A stretch of 64,000 nucleotides of DNA from Myxococcales bacterium (GCA_020632975.1 JACKEL010000003.1:372001-436000); one strand, 5' to 3'; numbered from the stretch's first letter, positions 9,501-17,454 are shown. Made by a program: numbers and translations. The notes: generated by a model not told the origin, from the sequence alone.

Positions 9501-10979
9501 GGGAGGCGTGAGGGCCTGTGGTGGCTGTTTAAAGGAGGGTGGACCGCTTTGGATATTTTTGCCCTTGGAGTAGCGAAGCCCACCCGAAGGGAGTTCTTCG
9601 ATGGGGTAGGCAGGCGTGATCGGGGCGGGTGCGCTGGGCTGCGGTGCGCTCGACTGAACAGGGGGAGCCTGTCGAGGAGTGGCTTGCCTTGGATGAGAGG
9701 GAGGTGCTTCTGCGATGTGGAAGCTCGGATCTGGCAACCCTGGAGGAGCGTTCGAGGCGTTGGCGGGTCGACTTTCGTACATCGCGGGATCGATGGTTTT
9801 TCGGATCGCAGATCGCAGATCGTCCGAAAGGGACGGCAAAGCGGGAACAGCAGCATCCAAGCTAATGGGCGTTGCACTTGAAGAAGCAAGCGGCGTGGAA
9901 AGCGCGTCTTGGAAAAATTCGTCGTTTTCGTCGGCGTCTCCAGACAGGCGATCCTCAAAGTGCATGGGTTCACCAAGAAGATCGCTGATCTGCTCGGTAC
10001 TTTTTAGCGGAGGGATGGGAACATCCGAAGAAAAGGGCTCTTGGGGAGGTGCTGTGTTGGCAGACAAAAAGTCTTCAAAACCGCCAAGTTCTTGTTCTTG
10101 CATCCCGACGTGATCGGGCGACAGATCGTCCTCTGCCATGGGCAAGTCCGCAAAAGACAAGGACTCTCCAAGGCTTTCTTCGGGTGGGGTCCAATGTTGT
10201 GCTGGGTAGCGATCACTCGAAGGGCTGCGTTGCGAATACGGCGAAGAGTGCGGTGGATGCAACGGCTCGGGAGGTGGGTTGTACTCATGAGGCTGGTCGT
10301 AAGGGGAGGGCTGGTAATTTTGTTGTGGCGGGTAATTTTGCGGTGGTTGGTTGTAGGGAGAAGGCTGATTGTAAAGTGAGTTCTGGTTGTAAGGAGAGGG
10401 CTGGTAATTTTGTTGTGGTGGGACCTGCCGCGGTGGTTGGGTTTGTCCAAAGTTGGGAGCGGGATAACTGCCCGACATACTTTGGTAAGGGGTCTGCGCA
10501 GGAGGATAGGCGTCAACTTGGACAGACGGGGAGTACGCAGCGGGCAATTGGGAGTTTGAAAACTGCGGTAGATTGGTGATTGAGCCTGGGCTATACATCC
10601 CTCCAGAGCGTCCACCATCAGGGGAACGGTAGTGGCGCGGGGGATTTGGGTGGATTTGCGAGGGGGTAGGCTGCGCGAGATCATCGCCTTCTTGGAGGTC
10701 CCACACTTCGATCGGCATCTGATCGAGATCATCGCTCGAAAAACTTCTTCGAGGAGGTTGAGCGTGTTGTGTCGGGCCGCGTTGTGCAGTCTGCGGAGGC
10801 TGTGCTTGCCGTGTATTTGGACGTGCGACACGAGGCTGTGGGCCTGTTGGACGAGGGGGAGCCGCACCGCGTGGAGACATCGGGCCTCGTTGGAGGGGGA
10901 GTGAGCTCGGTCGTTGAGGCTCGCGTGGTTGCCGTCGATTGATGTCGTCGGCTGGTGGTTTAGAGCGATCGCGTGTCAA
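6579..10979 (-). CDS. giant Pro/Gln-rich, GYF-like, single-TM, TPR-repeat protein
   Basis: 1466 aa. Order: about 500 residues of low-complexity Pro/Gln/Ser/Tyr sequence with repeated YNQ/NYQPSPY units around residues 170-240; a GYF_2-like domain at about 525-590 (IRRGEKQFGPFTEEEIFDLL, with a conserved-looking Trp later); one transmembrane helix near 635-655 (ALLFVGSIVTTFWLF); then about 700 residues of TPR-like helical repeats, and a Lys/Pro-rich stretch near 1380-1410. By charge, the N-terminal half is likely cytoplasmic and the TPR half periplasmic. Start is TTG at 10979, six nt after GAGGAG. A candidate promoter lies at 11026-11054. GYF-type domains bind proline-rich peptides, and this protein carries both a GYF-like domain and a Pro-rich tail, so self-association is conceivable. 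Precise role unknown. Confidence 0.85.
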   Translation of the reverse strand: MTRDRSKPPADDINRRQPREPQRPSSLPLQRGPMSPRGAAPPRPTGPQPRVARPNTRQAQPPQTAQRGPTQHAQPPRRSFSSDDLDQMPIEVWDLQEGDDLAQPTPSQIHPNPPRHYRSPDGGRSGGMYSPGSITNLPQFSNSQLPAAYSPSVQVDAYPPAQTPYQSMSGSYPAPNFGQTQPPRQVPPQQNYQPSPYNQNSLYNQPSPYNQPPQNYPPQQNYQPSPYDQPHEYNPPPEPLHPPHSSPYSQRSPSSDRYPAQHWTPPEESLGESLSFADLPMAEDDLSPDHVGMQEQELGGFEDFLSANTAPPQEPFSSDVPIPPLKSTEQISDLLGEPMHFEDRLSGDADENDEFFQDALSTPLASSSATPISLDAAVPALPSLSDDLRSAIRKTIDPAMYESRPANASNAPPGLPDPSFHIAEAPPSHPRQATPRQAPPVQSSAPQPSAPAPITPAYPIEELPSGGLRYSKGKNIQSGPPSFKQPPQALTPPPAKKEKSNKAKMQELLKDFVQSEEDAGALQRFLIRRGEKQFGPFTEEEIFDLLNKHDLDGNEELAPIQGESSEVFWQPLYTWPSFAPFVEWLDQNPLRVAMPGVRARGETNTTGEVDPIAASWGKTEDAEPRQGLRGIHPAFWGLAALLFVGSIVTTFWLFRSASFRRNQRNKIPLTISQRAIQLDDIKAHRELAGQALLAYQKQKTPLAWLDIRYAYLLFDSYGVERSLRADVEVVWRDLKKQKLPPEKADDFVLVDLSRAIGLRSNTDLQRLYPKLRTGLKKRVKSVEWGYPIARMFELMGRQRPALELYRFLCEKQTRSALPCWRLGLYYLQKKKNAQALAFLLQAQSRSPEHFPTLLKLLEIGWKHDSPPWRKRIMKIRRVLQQKTLQLRYPPELMARYYALEARYLWSEDQADEALRSLEKATSLQPDDTSILQTLLQYAFWAGQPTRALETIQKTYAEELPDKPELTLLYFRILRHLDARKTWRSASRNLQKRGFKTPQDRYLTLFVQAQWFEMQGKQPLALQAYRQALQERWRPATPFAYLALLPLLVQQQEPDKAEQEKYLKDFERDFPNRPEPLYWQAKLLDHKEQHARYLQISQQLQAKYPRTPYGYELAAYDSKRSPKERFAFLKQAYTLRDGRTRLLLSVIQQLLQQGKTKKALPYLKIALQARPANERCQILEMTALALTALDQCDALPEADKQCTGAPLAYPKGLCLLRRGKADEAQPLFARAERFEKDKTTARFAQALAATQQESAKAQRLLRRILQKEHNFFPAWVLWMTSAEDKKTRDTLMRFHRSQIAKWTDAPEWLKDLPEVLEILFSESKKTLRKLKKKYGKTAASPKPVTPKPVAKKGKKKKPSKRPKPTKRPKPAKPLKVAATPRLTLFFQALLATRLGDDPNQTQMKKLHEAHPRWALPSLALSEMARRKKHVPNCRAPLVEQRQANHPLPMRLLFAHLYARCQQDQTIE

Positions 10980-11025
10980 TACAAACTCCTCAGTTTGCTA
11001 GGAACGTCGCGTTTCAAGGCTGACT

Positions 11026-11054
11026 ATGTTATGCCATGCTAGTCCTTAGATCAA
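11026..11054 (-). promoter_or_regulatory. candidate sigma-70 promoter for the giant TPR gene
   Basis: Read on the minus strand: TTGATC (11054-11049), 17 nt, TAACAT (11031-11026). Each hexamer matches 4 of 6 consensus positions and the spacing is optimal. It lies about 47 nt upstream of the TTG start at 10979, in the divergent region shared with the amidase gene. Confidence 0.4.
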
Positions 11055-11218
11055 CCTGAGCAAGAGGGGGCTGTGTTTCTTCGGCACATTCTTTTCCATC
11101 CCGCCTGAAGGCCTTGGGGCTTGCATCGAAGGGCCGAACTCGCATAACAAAGCGGGATTCCAAAGTTGTAGAAAGACAAACGAATGCTGTTTGTCTTTGA
11201 GAGAAAAACGGACGAGAG

Positions 11219-12745
11219 ATGCGAAAAAAGAAGATACATCATGTGTGGGTGTTGGCCTTATTTTTGTGGGGAGGTGCCCTGCAAGCGAGCGTCAAACAGG
11301 CCCATGAAAAGCGCCATACAACAAGGCTGTCTCCCCAAAAAAGCTCTTCCAAGGCGCGAGGTGTGGTCTTGCGCGTGCCTTCTCATAAACTGCGTCTTCC
11401 TCGTCCTGCACAAGGAACGCCTCAACAAAAAGCGTCTCGCTCACAGCAAAACTTGTTACGCAGACGTCGTCGTTCAAAGATTCGGATACTTCGAGACATT
11501 CGCTATGTCCAATATGAACGCTATACACGCGTTGTTTTGGTGGTGAGTGGTCGTGTGCAAATCGAAGAAGGGGAGGCGCCAGCGGTCGTGCACCAAGGGC
11601 TTCCGCCGCGTTTGTATGTGGATCTGACGCCCTGTGTCCCACTGCGGAAGTGGCGAACAGGAGCGATGGCGATCCAAGGGACACGCCTTCGTCGGATCCG
11701 GGTGGGTCGTCACACACGCAAGACGACGCGCGTTGTTTTTGAATTGGGCGAGGTGGGACGCTCACAGGTTTCTGTGTTGAGTGATCCTGTACGGATCGTG
11801 ATCGATCTTGCAGATCGCGATCTTCCTCCAAAGCCTACAAGCAAGATGAAACTTCCCTCTGCCCAGCCGATCCTTGGTGGGGGAGGGCAGCGCCCGACGA
11901 CACTACGCCCCAATGTAAATCCCCCAGAACATCGTATCCGCCCGTCAAAACGGCCTTTTGTGCTGCGTTATGATGGACAACTCAAACTTCCTTTTCCTGT
12001 GCGCGTACAACGTTTGGCGATCGATGCGGGACATGGTGGTCGAGAAGATGGCGCGATCGGCCTGCGTACACGACTGCGAGAAAAGAAAGTGACCTTGGAT
12101 ATCGCGCGTCGTTTGGTGCGTTGGCTGCGTACTCGGACCTCGATTGAGATCTTTTTGACACGTGATCGCGATCAACATATATCGATCTCACAGCGTGCCT
12201 TGTTGGTAAAGCGCAAAGCGGCTGATCTTTTGGTTTCGATCCACATCAATGCCAACCGAGATCGCAAGCTACAAGGCCTTGCAACGTACTTGTTGAACTG
12301 GGATGAGCGTTTTTATGCCTCGCAGTTGATGTCATCAAATGCTTTGATGGCGCGAGAAAACCAAGGGGTTGATCCACGGCTTTTTCAAGACGTGAATATG
12401 ATCTTGAGTGGCATGCAAGTGCAGAATCATTCGGTGGTTTCGCGGATCTTGGGGGTGGCGATCCAGCGCTCGATGTATGAGTCTGTGCAGTTGGGTTACC
12501 CCGAGAGTCGAGACCTTGGTGTGCGCAGTGGTTTATTTTATTTACTGTTCGCAGCAGAGGTTCCTGGGGTGTTGGTGGAAGCTTCCTTCTTGACAAACCC
12601 ACGCGAAGAGAGGTTATTGGGGACGCCAAAGTATCGCCAAACGATCGCAGAAGGGATCGGGAAGGGGATCTTAAAATTTTTGGAAGTGGCGAAGAAGACG
12701 CCCGCCGTAAGACGACGTCCAAGTCCGCAGCCACGGCAAAAATGA
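11219..12745 (+). CDS. N-acetylmuramoyl-L-alanine amidase (AmiC-like, AMIN + Amidase_3)
   Basis: 508 aa. Cleaves the amide bond between MurNAc and the stem peptide in the periplasm, usually for daughter-cell separation. Residues 1-24 are a signal peptide. A basic linker leads to an AMIN-like beta domain (about 85-195), then a linker, then the zinc-dependent Amidase_3 domain (about 265-490). Zinc ligands are visible in IDAGHGG, in REDGAIG and in LVSIHINAN; the catalytic Glu is in VLVEASFLTN. The domain continues through the region where AmiB/AmiC carry an autoinhibitory helix. The RBS before ATG 11219 is weak (GAGAG). Divergent from the giant TPR gene and followed by the ribosomal promoter. 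Confidence 0.93.
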   Translation: MRKKKIHHVWVLALFLWGGALQASVKQAHEKRHTTRLSPQKSSSKARGVVLRVPSHKLRLPRPAQGTPQQKASRSQQNLLRRRRRSKIRILRDIRYVQYERYTRVVLVVSGRVQIEEGEAPAVVHQGLPPRLYVDLTPCVPLRKWRTGAMAIQGTRLRRIRVGRHTRKTTRVVFELGEVGRSQVSVLSDPVRIVIDLADRDLPPKPTSKMKLPSAQPILGGGGQRPTTLRPNVNPPEHRIRPSKRPFVLRYDGQLKLPFPVRVQRLAIDAGHGGREDGAIGLRTRLREKKVTLDIARRLVRWLRTRTSIEIFLTRDRDQHISISQRALLVKRKAADLLVSIHINANRDRKLQGLATYLLNWDERFYASQLMSSNALMARENQGVDPRLFQDVNMILSGMQVQNHSVVSRILGVAIQRSMYESVQLGYPESRDLGVRSGLFYLLFAAEVPGVLVEASFLTNPREERLLGTPKYRQTIAEGIGKGILKFLEVAKKTPAVRRRPSPQPRQK

Positions 12746-12773
12746 AAGTGATCGAATCAAAAAGAAAAAAGGC

Positions 12774-12802
12774 TTGACAGAGGGGAATAAGAAAGATATA
12801 AC
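12774..12802 (+). promoter_or_regulatory. sigma-70 promoter of the ribosomal protein cluster
   Basis: Perfect TTGACA (12774-12779), exactly 17 nt spacer, TATAAC (12797-12802, five of six). This is the best promoter match seen in the window and sits just after the amidase stop codon. It leaves a leader of about 300 nt before rpsL. Confidence 0.85.
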
Positions 12803-13110
12803 CCCACTCCACTTGCAGTAATGGCAACGCAAGTTTCGGCTTCTGAAGTTGTTTTAACAGCCTCAAGCCACCTTCCGGGTCCTCCAGGCATTGCGATCTG
12901 TGACCCAGCCACACTATTGAGATCGTTCGATCGCGGAACACAACGTTCTGCACCTTAGATATAAGCTCCGAACCATCGAGTCCTTTTCGTCTGTAGCGTG
13001 CTACTGCTCGCCAGTGCTCGAACAACGAAACGCGTGATGTGTATGTCGCCAAGCCACATCCGTCCTGTTCACGACGGATGCGTACTGAAATGGAAGAGGA
13101 GAGGCGCTCT
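12803..13110 (+). promoter_or_regulatory. long rpsL leader with perfect hairpin
   Basis: About 300 nt with no credible gene between the promoter and rpsL. Its clearest element is CATCCGTC (13057-13064) pairing perfectly with GACGGATG (13073-13080) around an 8-nt loop, ending 30 nt before the rpsL ATG. There is no T-run after it, so it is not a simple terminator. A translational control element is possible but unproven. Confidence 0.45.
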
Positions 13111-13485
13111 ATGCCGACAATCAATCAATTGATCCGTCACGGTCGGGTCCAGCGGAAGAAGAAAACGGCCGCTCCTGCGTTGAAAAACTGCCCGCAGAAA
13201 CGTGGTGTTTGCACGCGTGTTTACACGACAACGCCGAAAAAGCCGAACTCAGCGCTGCGTAAAGTTGCCCGTGTGCGTTTGACTAACCAAATGGAAGTCA
13301 CCGCTTACATCCCGGGCGAAGGACACAACTTGCAAGAGCACTCCGTGGTTTTGATCCGCGGAGGTCGTGTCAAGGATCTTCCGGGTGTCCGCTACCACAT
13401 CATCCGCGGTGCCTTGGACTCTGTGGGCGTGCAAAATCGCCGCCAAGGTCGCTCCAAGTATGGTACGAAGCGGCCCAAGTCCTGA
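13111..13485 (+). CDS. rpsL: 30S ribosomal protein S12
   Basis: 124 aa, the usual length. S12 lies at the decoding centre of the 30S subunit and affects accuracy. The sequence is canonical: start PTINQLIRHGR, the conserved TTPKKPNSALRKVARVRLTN loop (Lys in KKPNS is the classical streptomycin-resistance site and is wild type here), and the C-terminal GVKDLPG/GVRYHIIRG type region. ATG 13111 follows GAGGAGAGG. First gene of the cluster; rpsG follows after 92 nt. Confidence 0.98.
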   Translation: MPTINQLIRHGRVQRKKKTAAPALKNCPQKRGVCTRVYTTTPKKPNSALRKVARVRLTNQMEVTAYIPGEGHNLQEHSVVLIRGGRVKDLPGVRYHIIRGALDSVGVQNRRQGRSKYGTKRPKS

Positions 13486-13503
13486 GCGAGAGATCGCTTG
13501 ATG

Positions 13504-13526
13504 GTCATCCCGCGTAGGCGGGTGAC
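13504..13526 (+). promoter_or_regulatory. hairpin in the rpsL-rpsG intercistronic gap
   Basis: GTCA-(T)-CCCGC (13504-13513) pairs with GCGGG-TGAC (13518-13526) around the loop GTAG, with a single bulged T. In E. coli, S7 represses translation at the rpsL-rpsG junction; the hairpin occupies the equivalent place, though no sequence similarity to the E. coli site is claimed. Confidence 0.45.
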
Positions 13527-13577
13527 TTTGAAACAATCAGCGGATGAGCACAGAAATAAACGTAGAGGAGACCCCCC

Positions 13578-14048
13578 ATGCCAAGGCGTAAAGTCGTCCG
13601 CAAAAAGCGAGTCCATGTGGACCCTGTCTTTAAAGACGCGCTGGTGGCCCGTTGTATTGCAAGCGTGATGCGTCGTGGGAAAAAATCCCTCGCAGAGCGC
13701 ATTGTATACGGCGCATTTGAGATTATCGCGGCCAAAACCCGTCGTGAACCTATCGAAGTGTTCCGCAAGGCCGTGGACAACCTGCGCCCCCAAGTCGAAG
13801 TCAAGAGCCGTCGCGTGGGCGGTTCGACTTACCAAGTTCCCGTTGAAGTGCGTCAAGAACGCCGCACTGCATTGGCGATTCGTTGGTTGATCGGTTATGC
13901 GAAACAACGCAACGAGCGCACGATGCGCGAGAAGCTCGCAGGCGAACTGTTGGATGCTTTCAACGATCGCGGTTCTGCAGTGAAGAAGCGTGAAGACACC
14001 CACCGTATGGCAGAAGCGAACAAAGCTTTTGCTCATTACCGCTGGTAG
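13578..14048 (+). CDS. rpsG: 30S ribosomal protein S7
   Basis: 156 aa, typical length. S7 nucleates assembly of the 30S head and lies near the E site. Canonical start PRRKVVRKK, central VRRVGGSTYQVP-like region (here KSRRVGGSTYQVPVEV) and the C-terminal KKREDTHRMAEANKAFAHYRW. ATG follows GAGGAG. In most bacteria fusA and tuf come next; here the next gene is rpsJ after 190 nt. Confidence 0.98.
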   Translation: MPRRKVVRKKRVHVDPVFKDALVARCIASVMRRGKKSLAERIVYGAFEIIAAKTRREPIEVFRKAVDNLRPQVEVKSRRVGGSTYQVPVEVRQERRTALAIRWLIGYAKQRNERTMREKLAGELLDAFNDRGSAVKKREDTHRMAEANKAFAHYRW

Positions 14049-14238
14049 TCTTGGACGCTTTGGTGGGATCGTTTGTCGGTCCTCACCAGTGAGCGCAGCT
14101 CCAAAGTCCGATTGTTCTTCCATAAACCGAGCAGTTTGGTTTTTGTGATGCCGGTTGCTGACAGAGAAATCGAGAAGAGCAGCGCTGGCGGATACAAAAG
14201 CAGACAAACAAAGACCCAGAAAATACGGAACGAGAAGA
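14049..14238 (+). other. rpsG-rpsJ gap lacking fusA and tuf
   Basis: Holds no gene. Two foldable elements are visible: GGA/CTTTGG (14053-14063) can pair with CCAAAG/TCC (14101-14109) across a long loop, and AAACC (14124-14128) can pair with GGTTT (14138-14142) followed by two more T, a weak terminator-like end. No good promoter seen before rpsJ. Confidence 0.4.
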
Positions 14239-14550
14239 ATGTACACCACCAAAATTCGGATCTGCCTCAAAGCCTACGATCATAAGCTGCTGGATCAATC
14301 GACCCGCGAGATCGTGGAGACGGCACGCAAAACGCGTTCCCAAGTGGCCGGCCCCATTCCCCTGCCGACCAAGATCAACCGCTACACGGTGTTGCGTTCG
14401 CCACACGTGGACAAGAAAAGCCGCGAGCAGTTCGAGATCCGCACCCATAAGCGCCTCGTAGAGATCTTGGATCCAACCCAAGACACCCTGGAAGCGCTGA
14501 TGAAGCTAGATCTTTCTGCTGGTGTTGATGTCGAGATTAAACAAGTTTGA
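14239..14550 (+). CDS. rpsJ: 30S ribosomal protein S10 (NusE)
   Basis: 103 aa, normal length. Part of the 30S head and, as NusE, of transcription antitermination complexes. Conserved IRICLKAYDHKLLDQS start and GPIPLPTKINRYTVLRSPHVDKKSREQFEIRTHKR. The ATG at 14239 fits the usual N-terminus; the frame remains open upstream, but those residues are not S10-like and the nearby RBS is weak (ACGAGAAG). Confidence 0.97.
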   Translation: MYTTKIRICLKAYDHKLLDQSTREIVETARKTRSQVAGPIPLPTKINRYTVLRSPHVDKKSREQFEIRTHKRLVEILDPTQDTLEALMKLDLSAGVDVEIKQV

Positions 14551-14579
14551 CGCCCTTGAGCCTATCGTTCAGGCGTTTT
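14550..14579 (+). terminator. attenuator-like hairpin after rpsJ
   Basis: ACGCC (14550-14554) pairs with GGCGT (14572-14576), followed by TTT. CTTGAG inside the loop (14555-14560) can instead pair with CTCAAG (14590-14595), so two structures compete. Weak but suggestive of attenuation ahead of rplC/rplD. Confidence 0.3.
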
Positions 14580-14653
14580 GAGGCAATGACTCAAGTCCTT
14601 CCCCCTGCAAGGATGGACTCACCCCAACGAACGTAGAGGAGAGGGGTCAGGCC

Positions 14654-15271
14654 ATGGCAAGTGGACTTATCGGAAAAAAACTGGGCATGACCCAGATATT
14701 CAAAGATGGTCGTCGTGTCCCTGTGACCGTAATTCAGGCTGGTCCTTGTACGGTCCTTCAAAAGAAAACGCAAAGCAAAGAAGGCTATAACGCCATTCAA
14801 TTGGGCTTTGCGGAAAAAGTTGCACAACGTTGCAACAAGCCCGCCCTTGGTCACTTCAAGAAAGCTGACAAAGGTGCATTTTACAAGATCGCTGAGTTCC
14901 GCGTCGAGCAAATCGACGGTTACGAAGTGGGTCAAGAGTTGAAAGTCGAAGGCTTTGAAGCTGGTCAACGTATCTCGGTGACAGGCACAAGCAAAGGTCG
15001 CGGCTTTCAGGGTGTTGTTCGTCGTCACGGATTCCGTGGTGGTCGCGAAACCCACGGCTCGATGACACACCGTCGTCCCGGTTCTATCGGTCAAAACGCC
15101 TATCCCTCGCGCGTTTTCCGTGGTCACCGCATGGGTGGTCAAATGGGTAACAAGCGAGTGACGATCCACAACCTTGAGATCGTCGAGGTAGATACAGAAA
15201 ACAATCTGTTGTTGGTCAAGGGTGCAGTACCCGGCGCGAGCAACAACTTTGTGCTGATCCGGCGCAAGTGA
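14654..15271 (+). CDS. rplC: 50S ribosomal protein L3
   Basis: 205 aa, standard length. L3 helps start 50S assembly and reaches into the peptidyl transferase centre. Seen: GLIGKKLGMTQIF at the N-terminus, SVTGTSKGRGFQGV-type segment (ISVTGTSKGRGFQGVVRRH), and the tip loop with GSIGQNAYPSRVFRGHRMGG containing the Gln that PrmB methylates in many bacteria. GAGGAGAGG precedes the ATG. rplD follows 11 nt downstream. Confidence 0.98.
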   Translation: MASGLIGKKLGMTQIFKDGRRVPVTVIQAGPCTVLQKKTQSKEGYNAIQLGFAEKVAQRCNKPALGHFKKADKGAFYKIAEFRVEQIDGYEVGQELKVEGFEAGQRISVTGTSKGRGFQGVVRRHGFRGGRETHGSMTHRRPGSIGQNAYPSRVFRGHRMGGQMGNKRVTIHNLEIVEVDTENNLLLVKGAVPGASNNFVLIRRK

Positions 15272-15282
15272 GGAAAGAGACT

Positions 15283-15927
15283 ATGGCGACCTTTGATGTT
15301 TATAATCAAAATCGAGAAAAAGTCTCGCAGGTTGAATTGGATGACCGCGTCTTTGGCGCTGAAGTCAAAGAACACCTGTTTTGGGAAGTGGTACGCAACC
15401 AACTTGCGAACCGCCGAGCCGGTACCGCCAAAGTGAAAACCCGCTCTGAAGTACGCGGCGGTGGTGCGAAGCCCTTCCGTCAAAAAGGAACAGGTCGTGC
15501 TCGTCAAGGATCAAGCCGCGCTCACCACATGGTGGGTGGTGCGGTTGTTCATGGTCCCCAACCGCGTGACTACTCCTATACTGTTCCCAAAAAAGTACGC
15601 CAACAGGCGCTTTGTGGTGCGCTCTCGCTGCGCGCCCAAAATCAGGCATTGACGATCCTTGAAGATCTTGAGCTTGCCCAAGCCAAGACCAAAGGCCTGA
15701 CCGAATTGTTGGATCGTTTTGGTCTGAACAAGGCGTTGATCGTGGACGAAGAAAACAACAACCTTCTTTTGTCCTGTCGCAACCTGCAGAACTTTCAAAC
15801 GCTGCCGCCGATCGGTGTGAACGTGTTCGACGTGCTGCGATTCGATCATCTGGTGTTGACGCGACGCGCTGCTGAAGCGCTGGTTGCTCGATTGACTCGC
15901 GCTCGCAAAGCGCAAGATAGCGAGTAA
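15283..15927 (+). CDS. rplD: 50S ribosomal protein L4
   Basis: 214 aa. L4 lines the peptide exit tunnel; in E. coli it also represses its own operon. Conserved parts: tunnel loop with KTRSEVRGGGAKPFRQKGTG, then RARQGSSRAHHMVGGAVVHGPQPRDY and C-terminal DVLRFDHLVLTRRAAEAL. I choose ATG 15283 (MATFDVYNQ) because GAGGAAAGAG precedes it; an in-frame GTG 15 nt upstream overlaps the rplC stop. Confidence 0.97.
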   Translation: MATFDVYNQNREKVSQVELDDRVFGAEVKEHLFWEVVRNQLANRRAGTAKVKTRSEVRGGGAKPFRQKGTGRARQGSSRAHHMVGGAVVHGPQPRDYSYTVPKKVRQQALCGALSLRAQNQALTILEDLELAQAKTKGLTELLDRFGLNKALIVDEENNNLLLSCRNLQNFQTLPPIGVNVFDVLRFDHLVLTRRAAEALVARLTRARKAQDSE

Positions 15928-15945
15928 CAAAGGCTAAGCGAGGGT

Positions 15946-15985
15946 AGGGTGGCGCACCTACATGGAGCCACACCCTAACGTTTTT
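15946..15985 (+). terminator. hairpin with T5 between rplD and rplW
   Basis: AGGG-TGGC (15946-15953) pairs with GCCA-(CA)-CCCT (15967-15976), with a CA bulge; TTTTT follows at 15981-15985 after four bases. Looks like a partial terminator or attenuator inside the S10 operon. Confidence 0.35.
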
Positions 15986-16019
15986 GAAACCCCAGTCGCT
16001 GAGTTGAGGAATCAAGCGA

Positions 16020-16313
16020 ATGAGCAAGTCTCCATACGATATTATCAAGCACCCGCTCTTTACGGAGAAAAGCTCTGTGCTGCGCGGCGCATACAACCAG
16101 GTGAGCTTTATTGTGCGTTTGGACGCTAACAAGATCGAGATCCGCCAAGCTGTGGAAAAGATCTTCGATGTCCGAGTAAAAGACGTTCATACGCAAATCG
16201 TACGCGGCAAGATCAAGCGCTTTGGTCGTACCCAGGGCAAGCGCCCGAACCGTAAAAAAGCGATCGTGACCTTGCACGACGGCCAGCAAATCGAGTTCTT
16301 CGAAAATACCTGA
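16020..16313 (+). CDS. rplW: 50S ribosomal protein L23
   Basis: 97 aa, typical. L23 lies at the exit tunnel and is the docking site for trigger factor and SRP. Seen: DIIKHPLFTEKS start, the FIVRLDANKIEIRQAVEKIFDV core and KRFGRTQGKRPNRKKAIVTL with the exposed tip. The gap of 92 nt to rplD is larger than usual and carries a hairpin. Confidence 0.97.
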   Translation: MSKSPYDIIKHPLFTEKSSVLRGAYNQVSFIVRLDANKIEIRQAVEKIFDVRVKDVHTQIVRGKIKRFGRTQGKRPNRKKAIVTLHDGQQIEFFENT

Positions 16314-16332
16314 GCAGTACAGGGATAAGATC

Positions 16333-17160
16333 ATGGGCATCAAGAAATATAAACCGACCTCTGCAGGGCGGCGCGGAATGAGCGTGGCGGACTTTGCTGA
16401 GATCACCAAATCAAGCCCCGAAAAGCGCCTTCTTAGCTCACTCAACAAGCGAGCTGGCCGCAACAACCAGGGCGAGATTACCGTACGTCATCGCGGCGGT
16501 GGTACCAAGCGTAAGTACCGCGTGATTGACTTCAAACGCAACAAGATCGATGTGCCGGCTCGCGTCGCAGCGATCGAGTACGATCCCAACCGCACTTCAC
16601 GTATCGCGTTGCTTTTCTATCGCGATGGTGAAAAGCGTTACATTATCGCTCCCCAAGGTTTGAACGTTGGGGACGAGATCATTAGCAGCGACACCGCGGA
16701 CATCAAGCCCGGTAACAGCTTGCCCCTCTCCAATATCCCTACGGGTATTGTGTTGCACAACATCGAACTGAAGCCCGGTCGTGGCGGTCAGTTGGTGCGC
16801 AGTGCGGGTGCTGGCGCGATCCTGATGGCAAAAGAAGGCAAACATGCTTTGATTCGCCTTCCCTCGGGTGAAGTTCGCCAAGTTCCCCAGCGTTGTCGTG
16901 CGACAGTAGGCCAAGTTGGAAACATCGATCACTACAACATTTCGTTGGGGAAAGCTGGTCGTACACGATGGCTTGGACGTCGTCCGAGTGTTCGTGGTGT
17001 TGCCATGAACCCCGTCGATCACCCGATGGGTGGTGGTGAAGGTCGTTCGAGCGGTGGGCGTCATCCTTGTACTCCTTGGGGTAAACCCACAAAAGGTTAC
17101 AAGACCCGTTCTAAGCGGAAGACGTCTAACAAATACATCGTGACCAAACGCAAGAAGTAA
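16333..17160 (+). CDS. rplB: 50S ribosomal protein L2
   Basis: 275 aa, standard length. L2 is needed for subunit association and peptidyl transfer. Seen: KKYKPTSAGRRGMSVADF start, GRNNQGEITVRHRGGGTKRKYRVIDF, and the C-terminal NPVDHPMGGGEGRSSGGRHP that contains the conserved His close to the catalytic centre. The ATG follows a GGGATAAGATC stretch. Twenty-one nt separate it from rpsS. Confidence 0.98.
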   Translation: MGIKKYKPTSAGRRGMSVADFAEITKSSPEKRLLSSLNKRAGRNNQGEITVRHRGGGTKRKYRVIDFKRNKIDVPARVAAIEYDPNRTSRIALLFYRDGEKRYIIAPQGLNVGDEIISSDTADIKPGNSLPLSNIPTGIVLHNIELKPGRGGQLVRSAGAGAILMAKEGKHALIRLPSGEVRQVPQRCRATVGQVGNIDHYNISLGKAGRTRWLGRRPSVRGVAMNPVDHPMGGGEGRSSGGRHPCTPWGKPTKGYKTRSKRKTSNKYIVTKRKK

Positions 17161-17181
17161 GCGATAGAGCTGGAGGAGCCG

Positions 17182-17454
17182 ATGGCACGCTCGATTCGGA
17201 AAGGTCCCTTCGTGGACGAACATCTCCTGAAGAAAGTCCTTCAGGCCAACGAAGAAAGCTCACACAAGGTGATCAAGACGTGGAGCCGCCGCTCGACGAT
17301 CCTCCCTGAGTTTGTGGGCCATACTTTCGCTGTTCATAACGGAAAAACGCATACGCCGGTTTACGTGACGGAAAATATGGTAGGGCACAAGCTCGGAGAG
17401 TTTGCGCCGAGCCGTACCTTTAAGTCCCACGCCGGTGACCGCAAAGGTCGATAA
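17182..17454 (+). CDS. rpsS: 30S ribosomal protein S19
   Basis: 90 aa, typical. S19 pairs with S13 in the 30S head and contacts the A site. Canonical RSIRKGPFVDEHLLKKV start, TWSRRSTILPEFVGHTFAVHNGK centre and GEFAPSRTFKSHAGDRKGR-type end. Good GGAGG before the ATG. Confidence 0.98.
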   Translation: MARSIRKGPFVDEHLLKKVLQANEESSHKVIKTWSRRSTILPEFVGHTFAVHNGKTHTPVYVTENMVGHKLGEFAPSRTFKSHAGDRKGR

